Notes: generated by a model not told the origin, from the sequence alone. DNA of 64,000 nucleotides from Bacillus sp. B15-48 (GCF_016879755.1 NZ_WOFU01000003.1:124001-188000), one strand, 5' to 3'; positions 1 through 9,466 are shown, counted from the stretch's first letter. Numbers and translations are program-made.

Positions 1-278
1 TACGAAAAATATCAAACAACCAATCTGCTTTCCCATTCTCCCCAACCCGGCTTTCTCTTTTTATTTCTCTAAAAGCACTTACCGGCAGTACCTTCAAAGA
101 GCTCATATACATTTACATATTGTATTCTGTGCTTAATAAAGGTATTCCTTTCATTAAAATATCCCTTTTTATAGAAAGATATTTCCCTATTCACATGAAG
201 GATTGTAAAATAGATACATAAACTTGTAGTGCAGACCTAATTGGAACGTAAAAATGATTTACTAGAAAGGAGATTCAA

Positions 279-1697
279 ATGAAACATTATTATATGTATA
301 TTAATGGTAATTGGACAGGGGAACTGCTAGAAAAGATTGAGGTAGTTAATCCTGCAAATTCTGAGATTATTGCTACTGTACCTAACGGAAAAACAATCGA
401 GGCAAAAAAAGCTGTAGACGCAGCATATGATGCTTTTACAACTTGGTCAACCTTTTCTGCTTACGAACGTGCTGAGATTATTTGGAAATGGCAAAAATTA
501 ATCGATGAAAACAAAGAGGAACTAGCCAAAACAATGACGCAAGAACAAGGAAAACCTTATAAAGAAGCATTAGGTGAAATCAATTATGCAAATGGATTTG
601 TATCATGGTATGCGGAGGAAGGAAAAAGAATTTATGGGGAAACAATCCCAGCGACAACAAGAAATAAACGACTTTTTGTTCAAAAACAGCCAGTTGGAGT
701 AGTTGCTGCAATTACCCCTTGGAATTTTCCAGCGGCAATGATAACCCGAAAGATCGCACCAGCATTAGCCGCCGGCTGCACTGTTGTTGTGAAACCTGCA
801 AAACAGACACCCATTACCGCACTCAAGCTTGCTGAATTAGCCGATAAAGCTGGTTTCCCAAAAGGTGTAGTAAATGTGGTTACCGGCAATGCCAGCGAAA
901 TTGGTCGAGCATGGCTAGCAGACACTAGAGTGAGAAAAATAACATTTACTGGCTCAACGGAAATCGGTAAGCAATTAATGAAGGGCTCAGCTGAAACAGT
1001 GAAAAAGATTTCCCTTGAACTCGGTGGTCATGCTCCAGTCATTATTTTGAAAGATGCAGACATTGAAAAGGCGGTAAATGGTGTAATGGCATCTAAATTT
1101 AGAAATGCAGGACAAACATGTGTGTGTTCAAACCGAATCTATGTACACGAATCAATTGTGAAACCTTTTACGGAAAGGCTAGTTGAAAAGGTTAAACAAC
1201 TTAAAGTAGGAAATGGCCTTTCAGAAAACGTTGATTTAGGTCCGCTCATTGATGAGCAAGCAATTGAAAAAGTAACTCAACATATTAATGACGCAATTAA
1301 CAAAGGAGCTAACGTGGAAATAGGAGGCCAGGTCATAGAAAATCTTTATTTTGCTCCTACAGTGTTATCAAATGTAAAAGATAAGATGCTTTGTATGCAA
1401 GAAGAAACTTTCGGACCACTCGCTCCCATTACTACGTTTAATACAGAATCAGAAGTGATTGAACGGGCGAATAATTCGATTTTTGGGCTTGCAGCTTATG
1501 TTTTCACCGAGAACATTGCACAAGGGATCAAACTAACCGAAGCTTTAGAGTATGGAATTATCGGGCTTAATGATGGTCTCCCGTCAACACCGCAAGTACC
1601 GTTTGGTGGCTTTAAACAAAGCGGATTAGGTCGTGAAGGCGGTCACTACGGAATCGAGGAATTTTTAGAAGTGAAATATATTTCTTTAGGACTATAA
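279..1697 (+). CDS. gabD: NAD(P)-dependent succinate-semialdehyde dehydrogenase family (GabD-like)
   Basis: This 472-residue protein is an aldehyde dehydrogenase expected to oxidise succinate semialdehyde or a similar aldehyde to the acid in the cytoplasm. It has the TPWNFP cofactor-binding segment near 147-152, the general-base Glu at about 247 (LELGG) and the catalytic Cys at about 281 (GQTC). A second Cys two residues later gives the CxC pair seen in GabD enzymes. The PFGGFKQSGLGREGG signature is near the C terminus. The length is normal. The ATG follows AAAGGAG at good spacing. It is monocistronic, with no gabT neighbour, so the exact substrate is inferred from family resemblance only. 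Confidence 0.85.
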   Translation: MKHYYMYINGNWTGELLEKIEVVNPANSEIIATVPNGKTIEAKKAVDAAYDAFTTWSTFSAYERAEIIWKWQKLIDENKEELAKTMTQEQGKPYKEALGEINYANGFVSWYAEEGKRIYGETIPATTRNKRLFVQKQPVGVVAAITPWNFPAAMITRKIAPALAAGCTVVVKPAKQTPITALKLAELADKAGFPKGVVNVVTGNASEIGRAWLADTRVRKITFTGSTEIGKQLMKGSAETVKKISLELGGHAPVIILKDADIEKAVNGVMASKFRNAGQTCVCSNRIYVHESIVKPFTERLVEKVKQLKVGNGLSENVDLGPLIDEQAIEKVTQHINDAINKGANVEIGGQVIENLYFAPTVLSNVKDKMLCMQEETFGPLAPITTFNTESEVIERANNSIFGLAAYVFTENIAQGIKLTEALEYGIIGLNDGLPSTPQVPFGGFKQSGLGREGGHYGIEEFLEVKYISLGL

Positions 1698-1705
1698 ATA
1701 CTAAA

Positions 1706-1744
1706 ATGGACGGACTGTAACTAGCTGAGTTACAGTCCGTCCAT
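1706..1744 (-). terminator. Hairpin between gabD and thiW
   Basis: Perfect 16-bp arms (1706-1721 and 1729-1744) enclose a 7-nt loop. On the minus strand the stem is followed by TTTTAG, so it most likely ends thiW transcription. The plus-strand side lacks a clear U tract but may still slow polymerase behind gabD. Confidence 0.7.
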
Positions 1745-1790
1745 CATTTAGGGGTCATACCACCATACTAAAAGGTATTAGATGTTTTAA

Positions 1791-2291
1791 TCATCTTTTT
1801 CTTAATTCCAATACATTGTTTTTAAGAAAAACTTTCAACAAAATCGCGCCAAGGAATGCACCAACTAATGAACTTAGAATAAAAGCAGGAACAAATCCGA
1901 ATAATGTTGCTTCTTGACCGAAAATTAATGCCGCAATCGGATACGAAGCTAATGCACCAAGAATTCCTGTGCCTACCACTTCACCGAAAAAAGCCATATA
2001 TATTTTCTTCGTTTTCATAAAAATTAAACTAGCGAGTAAAGCACCAAATACACTTCCTGGAAACGCAAAAATTGAACCAGTCCCCATTAGATTTCGTAAA
2101 AGCGATACACCGATCGCTTGAGCAACTGCATAATAAGGTCCTAAAAGCACAGCGGATAAGACATTTATGAGATGCTGTACCGGAAAGGCTTTTGCAAACC
2201 CTAAAGGAATAAAAAATAAATGACTTGAAAGCGTTCCAATAGCAATCAGCATGCCTGTTAATGTTAGTTTTTGTGTTTTTCCCATTCTCAT
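1791..2291 (-). CDS. thiW: ECF transporter S component ThiW
   Basis: This 166-residue, very hydrophobic protein has about five membrane segments and matches the ThiW family. ThiW is the substrate-binding S component of energy-coupling-factor importers, and is predicted to take up the thiazole precursor of thiamine. It depends on ECF ATPase/T subunits encoded elsewhere. A GGGGGAG site precedes ATG AGA ATG, and the second ATG (2285) has the better spacing. It lies 42 bp behind a BASS transporter gene and probably shares its mRNA. No TPP riboswitch was seen upstream of the pair. Confidence 0.8.
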   Translation of the reverse strand: MRMGKTQKLTLTGMLIAIGTLSSHLFFIPLGFAKAFPVQHLINVLSAVLLGPYYAVAQAIGVSLLRNLMGTGSIFAFPGSVFGALLASLIFMKTKKIYMAFFGEVVGTGILGALASYPIAALIFGQEATLFGFVPAFILSSLVGAFLGAILLKVFLKNNVLELRKR

Positions 2292-2333
2292 TTCTCTCCC
2301 CCATAAAACCTATTACAAAATGTTAGCTACTAC

Positions 2334-3317
2334 TTACATAGAGTGACTTCTCGCCAATAGTTCTCCGTTAAAATAACGATCGATCATAAATCCGTATATT
2401 GATGCTAGTATTTGTTGAAAGAGCATACCAATTACAACAGGGACAGCTACAGCTGGTGGAAAATAGGCAACTGCTAATACGGCACCAGCACTGATATTTC
2501 TCATTCCGCCTGTAAATGTTAATGCAATTACAGTTTCTCTATCCCCTATGATTAATTTTGCCGCAAAAAACGAAAATAAATAACCTGTTAAGGCAAGAAA
2601 AAATACAGTGCATGTAATCAATACTAATTTAATATCGACATTACTTAAATATGGAGCAACTGCAGCTCCATTAATCATGACTACAACCCCTAGTCCAATC
2701 TTTGAAAAGGGAGCTAACCGCGGACTTAGTTGTTCCTTTGCTTTTCCTTTTGTCACGTGATTCATTATCAGTCCTAAAATAGAGGGAAGGACGACCATCC
2801 AAAATAGACCGTTCATCATACTTAAAACATCCATTTCTACTCGTCCACCGATTAGTAATGATAAAGTCAATGGAACAATAATGGGTGAAAGCAACGTGTC
2901 AACTAGGATGATTGCCAAAGTTAACGCAATATTCCCTCGATAAATCGTCACCCATATTAAACTTGAAATACCTGTAGGAATTGCCATTGCCAAAACGACC
3001 CCGGTAATCGTTAAATCATCGCCACTAAATACAAGATGACCAACTGCCCAAGCCCAAACTGGCATTAAAAAGTGCAAAATGATTAAAATCATAAAGAGTG
3101 GAAGCGGATGTTTTAATGTTTCCTTAAAGGAATTCAAACTAGAGCGAAGGCTCCCTGAAAAGGTAATAAATGCAAATATCCACGGAATTAAGTAAGTGAA
3201 ATCCACTAAAAGATTTGCAAAAAGGACACCGATTATCACACTTGATGGAGTGATGATTGGCATAAGTTTTTCCAATGTTTTATTCAACTTGATGAAAATT
3301 ATAATCACTCCTCTCAA
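2334..3317 (-). CDS. BASS (bile acid:sodium symporter) family transporter
   Basis: This is a polytopic membrane protein of about 320 residues with some nine or ten hydrophobic segments and the family-typical FTGGMRN stretch in the C-terminal half. BASS proteins carry organic anions with sodium, and bacterial members include vitamin-precursor carriers. Its position just before thiW makes a vitamin-related substrate plausible, but that is inference. The start is problematic. The open frame begins at a TTG (3317) with no SD of its own, while a good AGAGGAG lies inside the frame and is not followed by ATG, GTG or TTG at normal spacing. Initiation from an AUU/AUA codon or from the TTG is possible. 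Confidence 0.8.
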   Translation of the reverse strand: MRGVIIIFIKLNKTLEKLMPIITPSSVIIGVLFANLLVDFTYLIPWIFAFITFSGSLRSSLNSFKETLKHPLPLFMILIILHFLMPVWAWAVGHLVFSGDDLTITGVVLAMAIPTGISSLIWVTIYRGNIALTLAIILVDTLLSPIIVPLTLSLLIGGRVEMDVLSMMNGLFWMVVLPSILGLIMNHVTKGKAKEQLSPRLAPFSKIGLGVVVMINGAAVAPYLSNVDIKLVLITCTVFFLALTGYLFSFFAAKLIIGDRETVIALTFTGGMRNISAGAVLAVAYFPPAVAVPVVIGMLFQQILASIYGFMIDRYFNGELLARSHSM

Positions 3318-3336
3318 CCATGTCCATAATAAAATG

Positions 3337-3361
3337 AAAAAAGCCAGTTAATGTAACTGGC
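3337..3361 (-). terminator. Rho-independent terminator of the DUF3885-like gene
   Basis: An 8-bp stem (GCCAGTTA / TAACTGGC) with a 3-nt loop is followed on the minus strand by six T. It lies between the DUF3885-like gene and the BASS gene, so the BASS-thiW pair is probably transcribed separately. Confidence 0.8.
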
Positions 3362-3428
3362 GGTAGCTACGTCTATTAATAATAATACATCAATTTACAA
3401 TTTTATAGGTAAATAATTAAACGCTAAA

Positions 3429-4049
3429 TTATATAATATTCTGTCTTTTCGACGTGTTATCAAGGTTGATTTGGCTAATTTCCTTATCCAACAATTCTAA
3501 ATCCTCTTTCCTAGCTAAGTAAATGTCACAATGATGTTCGTTCAAATAATAAATGAATTTTTTACTATTATTCACAAAATAAATATTATACGGTCTATTG
3601 TCATTCATCCCTTCATGAAAGGAATCGAGTGAAAGCTCACAAATAATTGTTTTTAATAAGGCCTCATACCTTATATCGTTTTTTCGACAAGGAATAATAA
3701 ATCTGTGAAGACAATCCTCTTCTATACAAACTATACTTGGCCGGAGATAGGAATGGAGCTTATAAACGATATTCCTGCGCTTAATGTATTTTAAGTATAC
3801 ATTTAAAGACTTTCGATCCATATATAATTCATTTTCAAACGGGCAAACATCAAAAACGAACAAGATATCATCCTGTTCTTGAAACACTAGGTCAAAGAGA
3901 TTATTGACACATACCAACGCTTCATCTTTGCTCATCTTTTCTTCTCCAAAATCTATTCGAAAACTATTTTCCCATCCTTCATAAAAATTAGGGGACAGTT
4001 TTAAACCACGAAAGTACTCCTTTAAAAAGGAATCGAGTACTTTTATCAA
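3429..4049 (-). CDS. DUF3885-like hypothetical protein
   Basis: This soluble protein of about 206 residues resembles the DUF3885 family in its C-terminal half. There, an NIYFVN strand is followed by a YLNEHHCDIYLA segment matching the family's conserved region. The function of that family is unknown. The frame is open from an ATG at 4067, but a GGAGGGAG site lies just downstream of that ATG and is correctly spaced to a TTG at 4049, which is preferred here. It stands alone and has its own terminator. Confidence 0.65.
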   Translation of the reverse strand: MIKVLDSFLKEYFRGLKLSPNFYEGWENSFRIDFGEEKMSKDEALVCVNNLFDLVFQEQDDILFVFDVCPFENELYMDRKSLNVYLKYIKRRNIVYKLHSYLRPSIVCIEEDCLHRFIIPCRKNDIRYEALLKTIICELSLDSFHEGMNDNRPYNIYFVNNSKKFIYYLNEHHCDIYLARKEDLELLDKEISQINLDNTSKRQNII

Positions 4050-4130
4050 TTTTCTCCCTCCATTCATTTTAACTAAATGAAATAATTAATTCATGTATAG
4101 CTTATATAAAACAAAAAAGAACCTATTCAT

Positions 4131-4757
4131 TTATAGATTCTCTGTCGTTTTGTTCAATTTTCTTAATTGCTCTAGTTTTTCCGTTCGGATTTGTTCATCT
4201 ATCCGATAACGTTCATCAAGAATTTCTTCTAACAAACAACTCTTTTCTTGTGCTGATAATGGAAGTCCTTTAATCATCTGTCGACATTTCCATAAAAACT
4301 CAGTATACATGTCCCAAGATTCATCAAATTGCAAGGAAAGTTGTTTCTTTAACATCCTAGTAAGCTTGGGACTAGCCCCATTAGAACTAACAGCTATTTG
4401 AAGGTACCCCCGTTGAAATGAGGCCGGAAACAAGACGTTTCCATCCGTTGCTTCATCCACTACACATACAAGTTGTTGTGGTGGCAATAATTGTGCAAGT
4501 GTACGATTCGTTTCACGGTCATTCGTTGCGAGGATAACTAACATTGCCTCGGTTAAATCGTCAAGCATAGCTTTACGTTGAACCATTGTATATCCTCTTT
4601 CATTTGATAATTCAATTATATCCGACGAAAAATGCGGGGAAATAAAAGTGATATCTGGTTGATCAGTAGCTAAAACCCTTGCTTTGTTGGCAGCTATCTT
4701 CCCTCCCCCAACAATGACAACCTTTTTCCCTTTTAAATCAATCATCAATGGAAACAT
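4131..4757 (-). CDS. sirC: Precorrin-2 dehydrogenase (siroheme synthesis, SirC/YlnF)
   Basis: This protein of about 208 residues oxidises precorrin-2 to sirohydrochlorin with NAD+, the second step of siroheme synthesis. The N terminus has the dinucleotide-binding GGGKIAANKA motif, followed by the SSNGASPKL segment typical of CysG/Met8 N-terminal modules. The ATG at 4757 is chosen because GAGGGGGGAG lies directly before it. The gene overlaps the end of sirB by 20 bp, so the two are translationally coupled. Siroheme is the cofactor of sulfite reductase, which fits its place at the end of the sulfate operon. Confidence 0.87.
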   Translation of the reverse strand: MFPLMIDLKGKKVVIVGGGKIAANKARVLATDQPDITFISPHFSSDIIELSNERGYTMVQRKAMLDDLTEAMLVILATNDRETNRTLAQLLPPQQLVCVVDEATDGNVLFPASFQRGYLQIAVSSNGASPKLTRMLKKQLSLQFDESWDMYTEFLWKCRQMIKGLPLSAQEKSCLLEEILDERYRIDEQIRTEKLEQLRKLNKTTENL

Positions 4758-5490
4758 AAGCTCCCCCCTCGTCAATTGCTCGTTGGAATACGATATTTTC
4801 TATAGCACTATGTTCGCCTAAAGGACCTGTTTGAACGATTAGTTGGCCCTGTTTCTGTCGCTTACTTACCTTTTGGTTTATTGCTGATAACAAAATTCCG
4901 GAAAATAAAAGATATGGAATGACAATGATTCGATTACCTGCTACCTCTGAAATCGTTTCAAGAGCTTGATCGAACTTTGGTTCAGTTGCAGCTAAATAAC
5001 CTACTGATATATTATCTATTCCTAATCGATTTTTAACTCCCTCAGAAATTTGCGAGAATGCTTCATGAACGGTTGGGTCACTACTCCCTCTTCCAACAAT
5101 TAGGACACTGTCGTCTTTCTTAACCTCACCGACAGTCTCACTTACGACTTCGGCAATCGCATTTAATATCTCCTCTTCAACACCGAAAGGATCCTTAACA
5201 ATAATTTCAGTATCAGGATAATTCTTTTTTATAGAATATAGGATTTCAGGAATGTCTTTTTTAATATGGCCAGCAGCTAACAGGAAAAGAGGAACAATGG
5301 TAATTTCCGTTGCTCCTCTTTCGACACAGTGTTGAAAGCCATCTTCTATTGAGGGTTCACTTAATTCAAGGAAACTGAGTTCCTGAATCGGTACATGAAG
5401 ACGTTCTTTTACCTTTTGGATAAATGATTTTACTTCCTGAACCCCAATCTTTGATCTTGTTCCATGTGCAATATAAAGAATGGCCTTCAT
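4738..5490 (-). CDS. sirB: Sirohydrochlorin ferrochelatase (SirB/YlnE, CbiX family)
   Basis: This protein of about 250 residues inserts Fe2+ into sirohydrochlorin to make siroheme. It has two CbiX-type halves. The first starts with the metal-binding His in IAHGTRSK. The second begins near residue 120 with VLIVGRGSSDP. AAAGGAGC sits before the ATG at 5490, so the longer frame to 5520 is not used. In B. subtilis a uroporphyrinogen-III methyltransferase gene (ylnD) lies between cysC and this gene. Here only 68 bp separate them. Confidence 0.87.
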   Translation of the reverse strand: MKAILYIAHGTRSKIGVQEVKSFIQKVKERLHVPIQELSFLELSEPSIEDGFQHCVERGATEITIVPLFLLAAGHIKKDIPEILYSIKKNYPDTEIIVKDPFGVEEEILNAIAEVVSETVGEVKKDDSVLIVGRGSSDPTVHEAFSQISEGVKNRLGIDNISVGYLAATEPKFDQALETISEVAGNRIIVIPYLLFSGILLSAINQKVSKRQKQGQLIVQTGPLGEHSAIENIVFQRAIDEGGAYVSIDD

Positions 5491-5558
5491 CAAACTGCTC
5501 CTTTCCGCGTGAAAATTCATGATAGCAAATTAGATATATAGAATGGTACTGTGCTTTA

Positions 5559-6161
5559 TTATATAATATTTTTTTTCTGTAAGTAACTCAATACTTGGTT
5601 AACTGATTCTTCTACTGATTGTTTATCTGATTGAATCGTAATTTCTGGATGGTTTGGTGGTTCGTATGGAGAGTCAATTCCTGTAAAATCTTTAATTTCG
5701 CCCCGACGAGCCTTTGCATATAATTGTTTCGGGTCACGCCGTTCACACTCGTTAAGTGGGCAATCAACAAAAACCTCAATGAACTCCTCTTTTTCAAATA
5801 ATTCCCGCACCTGATCACGATCCGAACGGAATGGTGATATGAAAGCAGTTGTGACAACTTTCCCACTATCAACGAACAGTTTAGCAACTTCACCAATTCT
5901 GCGAATATTTTCTGTTCGATCATCATCTGAAAAACCTAAATCCTTATTTAACCCATGACGAATATTATCCCCATCTAATACATATTCATTAATTCGTAGT
6001 TGAAATAACTTATTCGATACCGCATTAGCAATTGTTGACTTTCCTGAACCAGAAAGACCTGTAAACCATAGTACACAGCTGCCATGACCATTTTGTGCAT
6101 GTCGTTCAAATTTGGTTATTGTCGCTTCATGCCAAACAACATTTGTAGATTTCCCCATCAT
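5559..6161 (-). CDS. cysC: Adenylylsulfate kinase
   Basis: This 200-residue kinase phosphorylates adenosine 5'-phosphosulfate (APS) to PAPS with ATP. The P-loop GLSGSGKST is at about 35-43, the DGDN element at 63-66, the phospho-acceptor serine segment FISPFRSDR near 107-115, and the KARRGEIKDFTGIDSPYE substrate lid near 150-167. Its start lies about 10 bp after the sat stop, with AAGGGGAA before it, so it is part of the sulfate operon. Confidence 0.95.
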   Translation of the reverse strand: MMGKSTNVVWHEATITKFERHAQNGHGSCVLWFTGLSGSGKSTIANAVSNKLFQLRINEYVLDGDNIRHGLNKDLGFSDDDRTENIRRIGEVAKLFVDSGKVVTTAFISPFRSDRDQVRELFEKEEFIEVFVDCPLNECERRDPKQLYAKARRGEIKDFTGIDSPYEPPNHPEITIQSDKQSVEESVNQVLSYLQKKNII

Positions 6162-6171
6162 TCATTTCCCC

Positions 6172-7320
6172 TTATACTGATGTTTTTTCGCGCATCCCTT
6201 CAATTAACACTTCAACGACTTCTTTACGACTAAATGTAGATGGCGGAAGTTCACCGGCACGCAACATTTCTCTCACTTTTGTACCAGATAAAATCACACG
6301 ATCTTCTTTCCCATGAGGGCAAGTTTTATCTGACGCCATGCCTTCACATTTTGTGCAATAGAAGCTATGTTCGAAGAATAGCGGCTTAATGCCTAACTCT
6401 TCTTCCGTAAATTCACTAAAGATATATTGGGCATCATACGTACCATAATAATTTCCGACTCCTGCATGATCCCGGCCGACGATAAAATGGGTGCAGCCGA
6501 AATTTTTTCGTGCAATTGCATGAAAGATTGCTTCTCGAGGTCCAGCATAACGCATCGCTGCAGGATAAACTCCAAGCTGAACACGTTCTTTCGGATAATA
6601 ATTTTCTAAAAGTACACGATAGCTTTTCAAACGGACATCCGCTGGAACATCATCAGATTTTGTTTCACCGACTAGTGGATTGACAAACAATCCATCGACC
6701 GTTTCTAAGGCAGCTTTTTGAATATACTCATGTGCTCGGTGAATTGGATTTCTAGTTTGAAAGCCAACGATTGTCTTCCAGCCTTTTTCAGCAAATAAGG
6801 TACGGGTTTCTTTTGGCTCGAGCCATACATCTCCGAATACACCTTTTTCTGATTTTTTCACTAAAATTACATCCCCAGCAACATAAACAGAGCCTCGTTC
6901 AAATAAACGTTTTACTCCAGGGTGTGCGCGATCCTCAGTTTTATATACTTCCCTAGCTTCTTTGTTAAGATCTGGTTCATATGTTTCAGCAACAGTTATT
7001 ACTCCAAAAACTTCATTATTATAAGTGAGCTTGTATTTCTCACCAATTTCCAGATTTTCACCTATATCAGAAGAAACAGGCAATGTTACTGGGATCGACC
7101 AAATCGTATTATCTTTTAAACGCATACGATCAACGACTGATTCGTAATCTTCTTTACCAATAAATCCCGTTAAAGGGCTAAATAGTCCTACTCCTATTAA
7201 TTCCAAATCACTTAAAGCAATGGAATCAATCGCAATTTCTTTTTCTATTTTTGTTAAATCATATGATGGATTATAGAGCTCAACTAATTTCCCACCATGT
7301 GGTTTCGGTAACAATGACAT
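6172..7320 (-). CDS. sat: Sulfate adenylyltransferase (ATP sulfurylase)
   Basis: This enzyme of about 382 residues makes APS from sulfate and ATP, the first step of sulfate activation. It is of the homo-oligomeric bacterial type. It shows [10 protein letters not shown] (188-197), with the catalytic QxRN and HxxH motifs, and GRDHAGVG (282-289). A cysteine cluster at about 322, 325 and 334 fits the zinc site of this subgroup. The ATG at 7320 follows AAGGA at 9 nt and is preferred to the upstream in-frame ATG at 7341. It sits between cysP and cysC. Confidence 0.95.
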   Translation of the reverse strand: MSLLPKPHGGKLVELYNPSYDLTKIEKEIAIDSIALSDLELIGVGLFSPLTGFIGKEDYESVVDRMRLKDNTIWSIPVTLPVSSDIGENLEIGEKYKLTYNNEVFGVITVAETYEPDLNKEAREVYKTEDRAHPGVKRLFERGSVYVAGDVILVKKSEKGVFGDVWLEPKETRTLFAEKGWKTIVGFQTRNPIHRAHEYIQKAALETVDGLFVNPLVGETKSDDVPADVRLKSYRVLLENYYPKERVQLGVYPAAMRYAGPREAIFHAIARKNFGCTHFIVGRDHAGVGNYYGTYDAQYIFSEFTEEELGIKPLFFEHSFYCTKCEGMASDKTCPHGKEDRVILSGTKVREMLRAGELPPSTFSRKEVVEVLIEGMREKTSV

Positions 7321-7353
7321 ACAAATCAATCCTTCTTCCATATTTTTTATTTA

Positions 7354-8451
7354 TTAGTTCTTACCTAAATCAATTTTTGCCATCTCTTCCTTAGCAGACG
7401 AACGTTTCATTAAAAATAGCAATCCAAATACTGAGATTAACACCCCAAGTACGGCAATTACTGGATACATATTATTTTCAATCAGCAACTGAATGAACGT
7501 ATATGATAGAACCATTGACAGCACAGGAGAAACAACCCAAACTGTCAAAAGTTGAATAACAATGTCTTTTTTTAAGACTGCTTTTCCATCCTTGACAAAC
7601 CCTATTCCAATAATTGAGGATGTGGTGATTTGGGTGAGAGGGATGGGAATACCAAAAATCGATGCTACAGTTACAATACTTGCTCCAGTTCCTGAGATGA
7701 TGCAACCTTCTTCAAGCTTAAGGGTTGTTATTTTTTTACCATTTGTTTCAAGGACGCGATGCCCAAGAGCAACAGCCCCGAGAGCAACGAAAAGTCCCCC
7801 AAAAAAGAGGCCATTTTCCGTTGACATTACCCCCGCACCGACAAGTGGACCTACTGCATTAGCAACATTATTCATACCAGCTGCAAAAGCTTCAAAAACC
7901 CCCATTAATAAAACTAAAACAGAGAGGATGGGAACAGCCTTCGGAAAGTTCAACCATTTTTTTACCACTTTCGTTTTTAAAAAAGAGGACGCAACAATGG
8001 CAATGATAAAAGCAACAATTGGAGCTAACAGCCAAAACATCATAATCCAAAGCAGCTTGCTTAAGAAAATGGATTGATAGACGATTCCCACGCCTACAAC
8101 CGCACCTACGGTTACTTCACTCGTTGAGAGGGGGATGCCAAGAATATTCGCTAAAAAAAGAGAGAACGCAGCAGATGCTAGAACAATTAGGGCAATTTCA
8201 ACCGTTAATGTCGAACTAGGAACAATTCCATTCCCTATTGTCTTTACCACTTCCCCGCCGCCTAGCCAAGCGCCTAAAAACACTGCAAGCGCACATAGGA
8301 CTAAGGCAATTCGCTTTTTCAATACTCCTGAACCATAGGCGATGCCCATCGAGGCAGCAGCCCCGCTAGCACCTATATTTATCGCAAAAAACAAGCCGAT
8401 AGCTATAGCAATAATTGTAAGCGTTGGAAACCCCTCCTTTCTATTGAGCAA
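7354..8451 (-). CDS. cysP: Sulfate permease CysP (PiT family)
   Basis: This hydrophobic protein of about 350-365 residues belongs to the inorganic phosphate transporter (PiT) family, whose B. subtilis member CysP imports sulfate. The paired GASGAAASMG and AAGMNNVANAVGPL repeats of the family are present, with about ten membrane segments. Sulfate is the likely substrate because it lies between cysH and sat. The start is unclear. AAAGGAGG at about 8434-8441 is not followed by ATG, GTG or TTG at usable spacing, and the only in-frame canonical start, TTG at 8451, lies upstream of that SD. Confidence 0.88.
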   Translation of the reverse strand: MLNRKEGFPTLTIIAIAIGLFFAINIGASGAAASMGIAYGSGVLKKRIALVLCALAVFLGAWLGGGEVVKTIGNGIVPSSTLTVEIALIVLASAAFSLFLANILGIPLSTSEVTVGAVVGVGIVYQSIFLSKLLWIMMFWLLAPIVAFIIAIVASSFLKTKVVKKWLNFPKAVPILSVLVLLMGVFEAFAAGMNNVANAVGPLVGAGVMSTENGLFFGGLFVALGAVALGHRVLETNGKKITTLKLEEGCIISGTGASIVTVASIFGIPIPLTQITTSSIIGIGFVKDGKAVLKKDIVIQLLTVWVVSPVLSMVLSYTFIQLLIENNMYPVIAVLGVLISVFGLLFLMKRSSAKEEMAKIDLGKN

Positions 8452-8472
8452 GCTGCACTGCTGTATTTGCCC

Positions 8473-9186
8473 TTATAAATGCAACCCACATTCCGTCTTG
8501 TTGCTTCCGGACCAACGTCCGGCACGAGTGTCACCGTCTGTGAGGACGGGGTTTGTACATGGGAAACAGCCAATACTAGGATACTGTTGATCATGCAATT
8601 GATTGTAAGGCAAATCTTTTTCTTTGATGTACGCCCATACTTCATCCCAAGTCCAATGGATCAGTGGACATATTTTTATATTTCCGAATTTTTCGTCTTT
8701 GTTTAAGAATTCTGTGTTTGCTCTTGTTGGTGATTGTTCTCTCCGAAGACCCGAAATCCATGCTTTTTTAGTAGATAACGTTTTGCGCAGTGGAATGACT
8801 TTTCGAATTTCACAGCATTTATTTGGTTCCCTTTGCCATAAAGCAGAACCGTACTCCTCTCGTTGCTCATCAAGCGTTATTTCTGGTTTAATCCGCTCTA
8901 TCTGCAGGTCTGGAAAACGTTCCTCCATTTTTTTAATAACATCATATGTTTCTGGGAAATGAAGATCAGTGTCTAAAAAAACAATATTAGCATTAGGCTT
9001 TATTTGTGAGATTAAATCAATTAATACAATTGCTTCTGCACCAAAGCTTGAGGAATAGACGATTTCTTCATTACCGTACACATTATATGACCACTCCAGT
9101 ACGTCACGTGCTCCTTTTGTTTCATTTTGAATGGAAAACTTATGAGAAATGTCGTTCCAGTCCTCATAAGTTACTTTGTTAACCAT
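8473..9186 (-). CDS. cysH: APS/PAPS reductase
   Basis: This thioredoxin-dependent reductase of 237 residues releases sulfite from APS or PAPS. It has the SSSFGAE pyrophosphate loop (about 45-51), the iron-sulfur cysteines CC (124-125) and CxxC (207-210) that mark the [4Fe-4S] type able to use APS, and the catalytic ECGLH tail (232-236). It starts at ATG behind AGAAAGGTGG. It is the first large gene of the sulfate operon, 68 bp after the YezD-like gene, with a terminator hairpin in that gap. cysC in the same operon means either substrate could be made. Confidence 0.93.
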   Translation of the reverse strand: MVNKVTYEDWNDISHKFSIQNETKGARDVLEWSYNVYGNEEIVYSSSFGAEAIVLIDLISQIKPNANIVFLDTDLHFPETYDVIKKMEERFPDLQIERIKPEITLDEQREEYGSALWQREPNKCCEIRKVIPLRKTLSTKKAWISGLRREQSPTRANTEFLNKDEKFGNIKICPLIHWTWDEVWAYIKEKDLPYNQLHDQQYPSIGCFPCTNPVLTDGDTRAGRWSGSNKTECGLHL

Positions 9187-9204
9187 CGATAAAAACCACC
9201 TTTC

Positions 9205-9244
9205 TAAAAAGGCGATCTACACCCTCTTACAGGTGAAGACCGCC
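9205..9244 (-). terminator. Terminator hairpin between the YezD-like gene and cysH
   Basis: Fourteen-base arms (9209-9222 and 9231-9244, one or two mismatches) enclose an 8-nt loop and are followed on the minus strand by five T. It ends just before the cysH ribosome site. It would limit read-through from the YezD-like gene into the sulfate operon, either as a fixed polarity device or as an attenuator. Confidence 0.75.
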
Positions 9245-9254
9245 TCTAGTTTGT

Positions 9255-9413
9255 CTAGTCAGCGCGCTTATTTGATTGAAGACGAACCTTTTCGTTCTTT
9301 TCAATTTGCACTACTTTCCCATCCTGGATCACCAATGTTACTGATCCGAATTTAATGTTTTTTAACATTTGCTCCACATATTGGGATACTTCTTGCCATT
9401 CAGAAGGTTTCAG
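9255..9413 (-). CDS. yezD: YezD-like small protein (DUF2292)
   Basis: This small acidic/basic mixed protein of about 52 residues has the central segment IKFGSVTLVIQDGKVVQIEKNEK typical of the YezD/DUF2292 family. These proteins often sit beside sulfur-assimilation genes, and their role is unknown. The frame opens at three consecutive ATG codons (from 9440) that lack an SD. Two GGAGG sequences lie just inside and point to a CTG codon at 9413 about 9-10 nt downstream, which is the start given here with reservation. It leads the sulfate operon from a sigma-A-like promoter. Confidence 0.7.
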   Translation of the reverse strand: MKPSEWQEVSQYVEQMLKNIKFGSVTLVIQDGKVVQIEKNEKVRLQSNKRAD

Positions 9414-9466
9414 TGTAGTTCGCCCTCCCTCCATCATCAAATGTAATTAAGAGTATTATTAAAATT

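Noticed and set aside
2029-2304. Minus-strand frame of 91 codons within thiW.
   Set aside because: It overlaps thiW in another frame, and its composition is not protein-like compared with the hydrophobic ThiW frame.
9187-9460. S-box (SAM riboswitch) expected before the sulfate operon by analogy with B. subtilis cysH.
   Set aside because: The leader before the yezD-like gene is only about 20-50 nt, and the yezD-cysH gap contains just a simple terminator hairpin.
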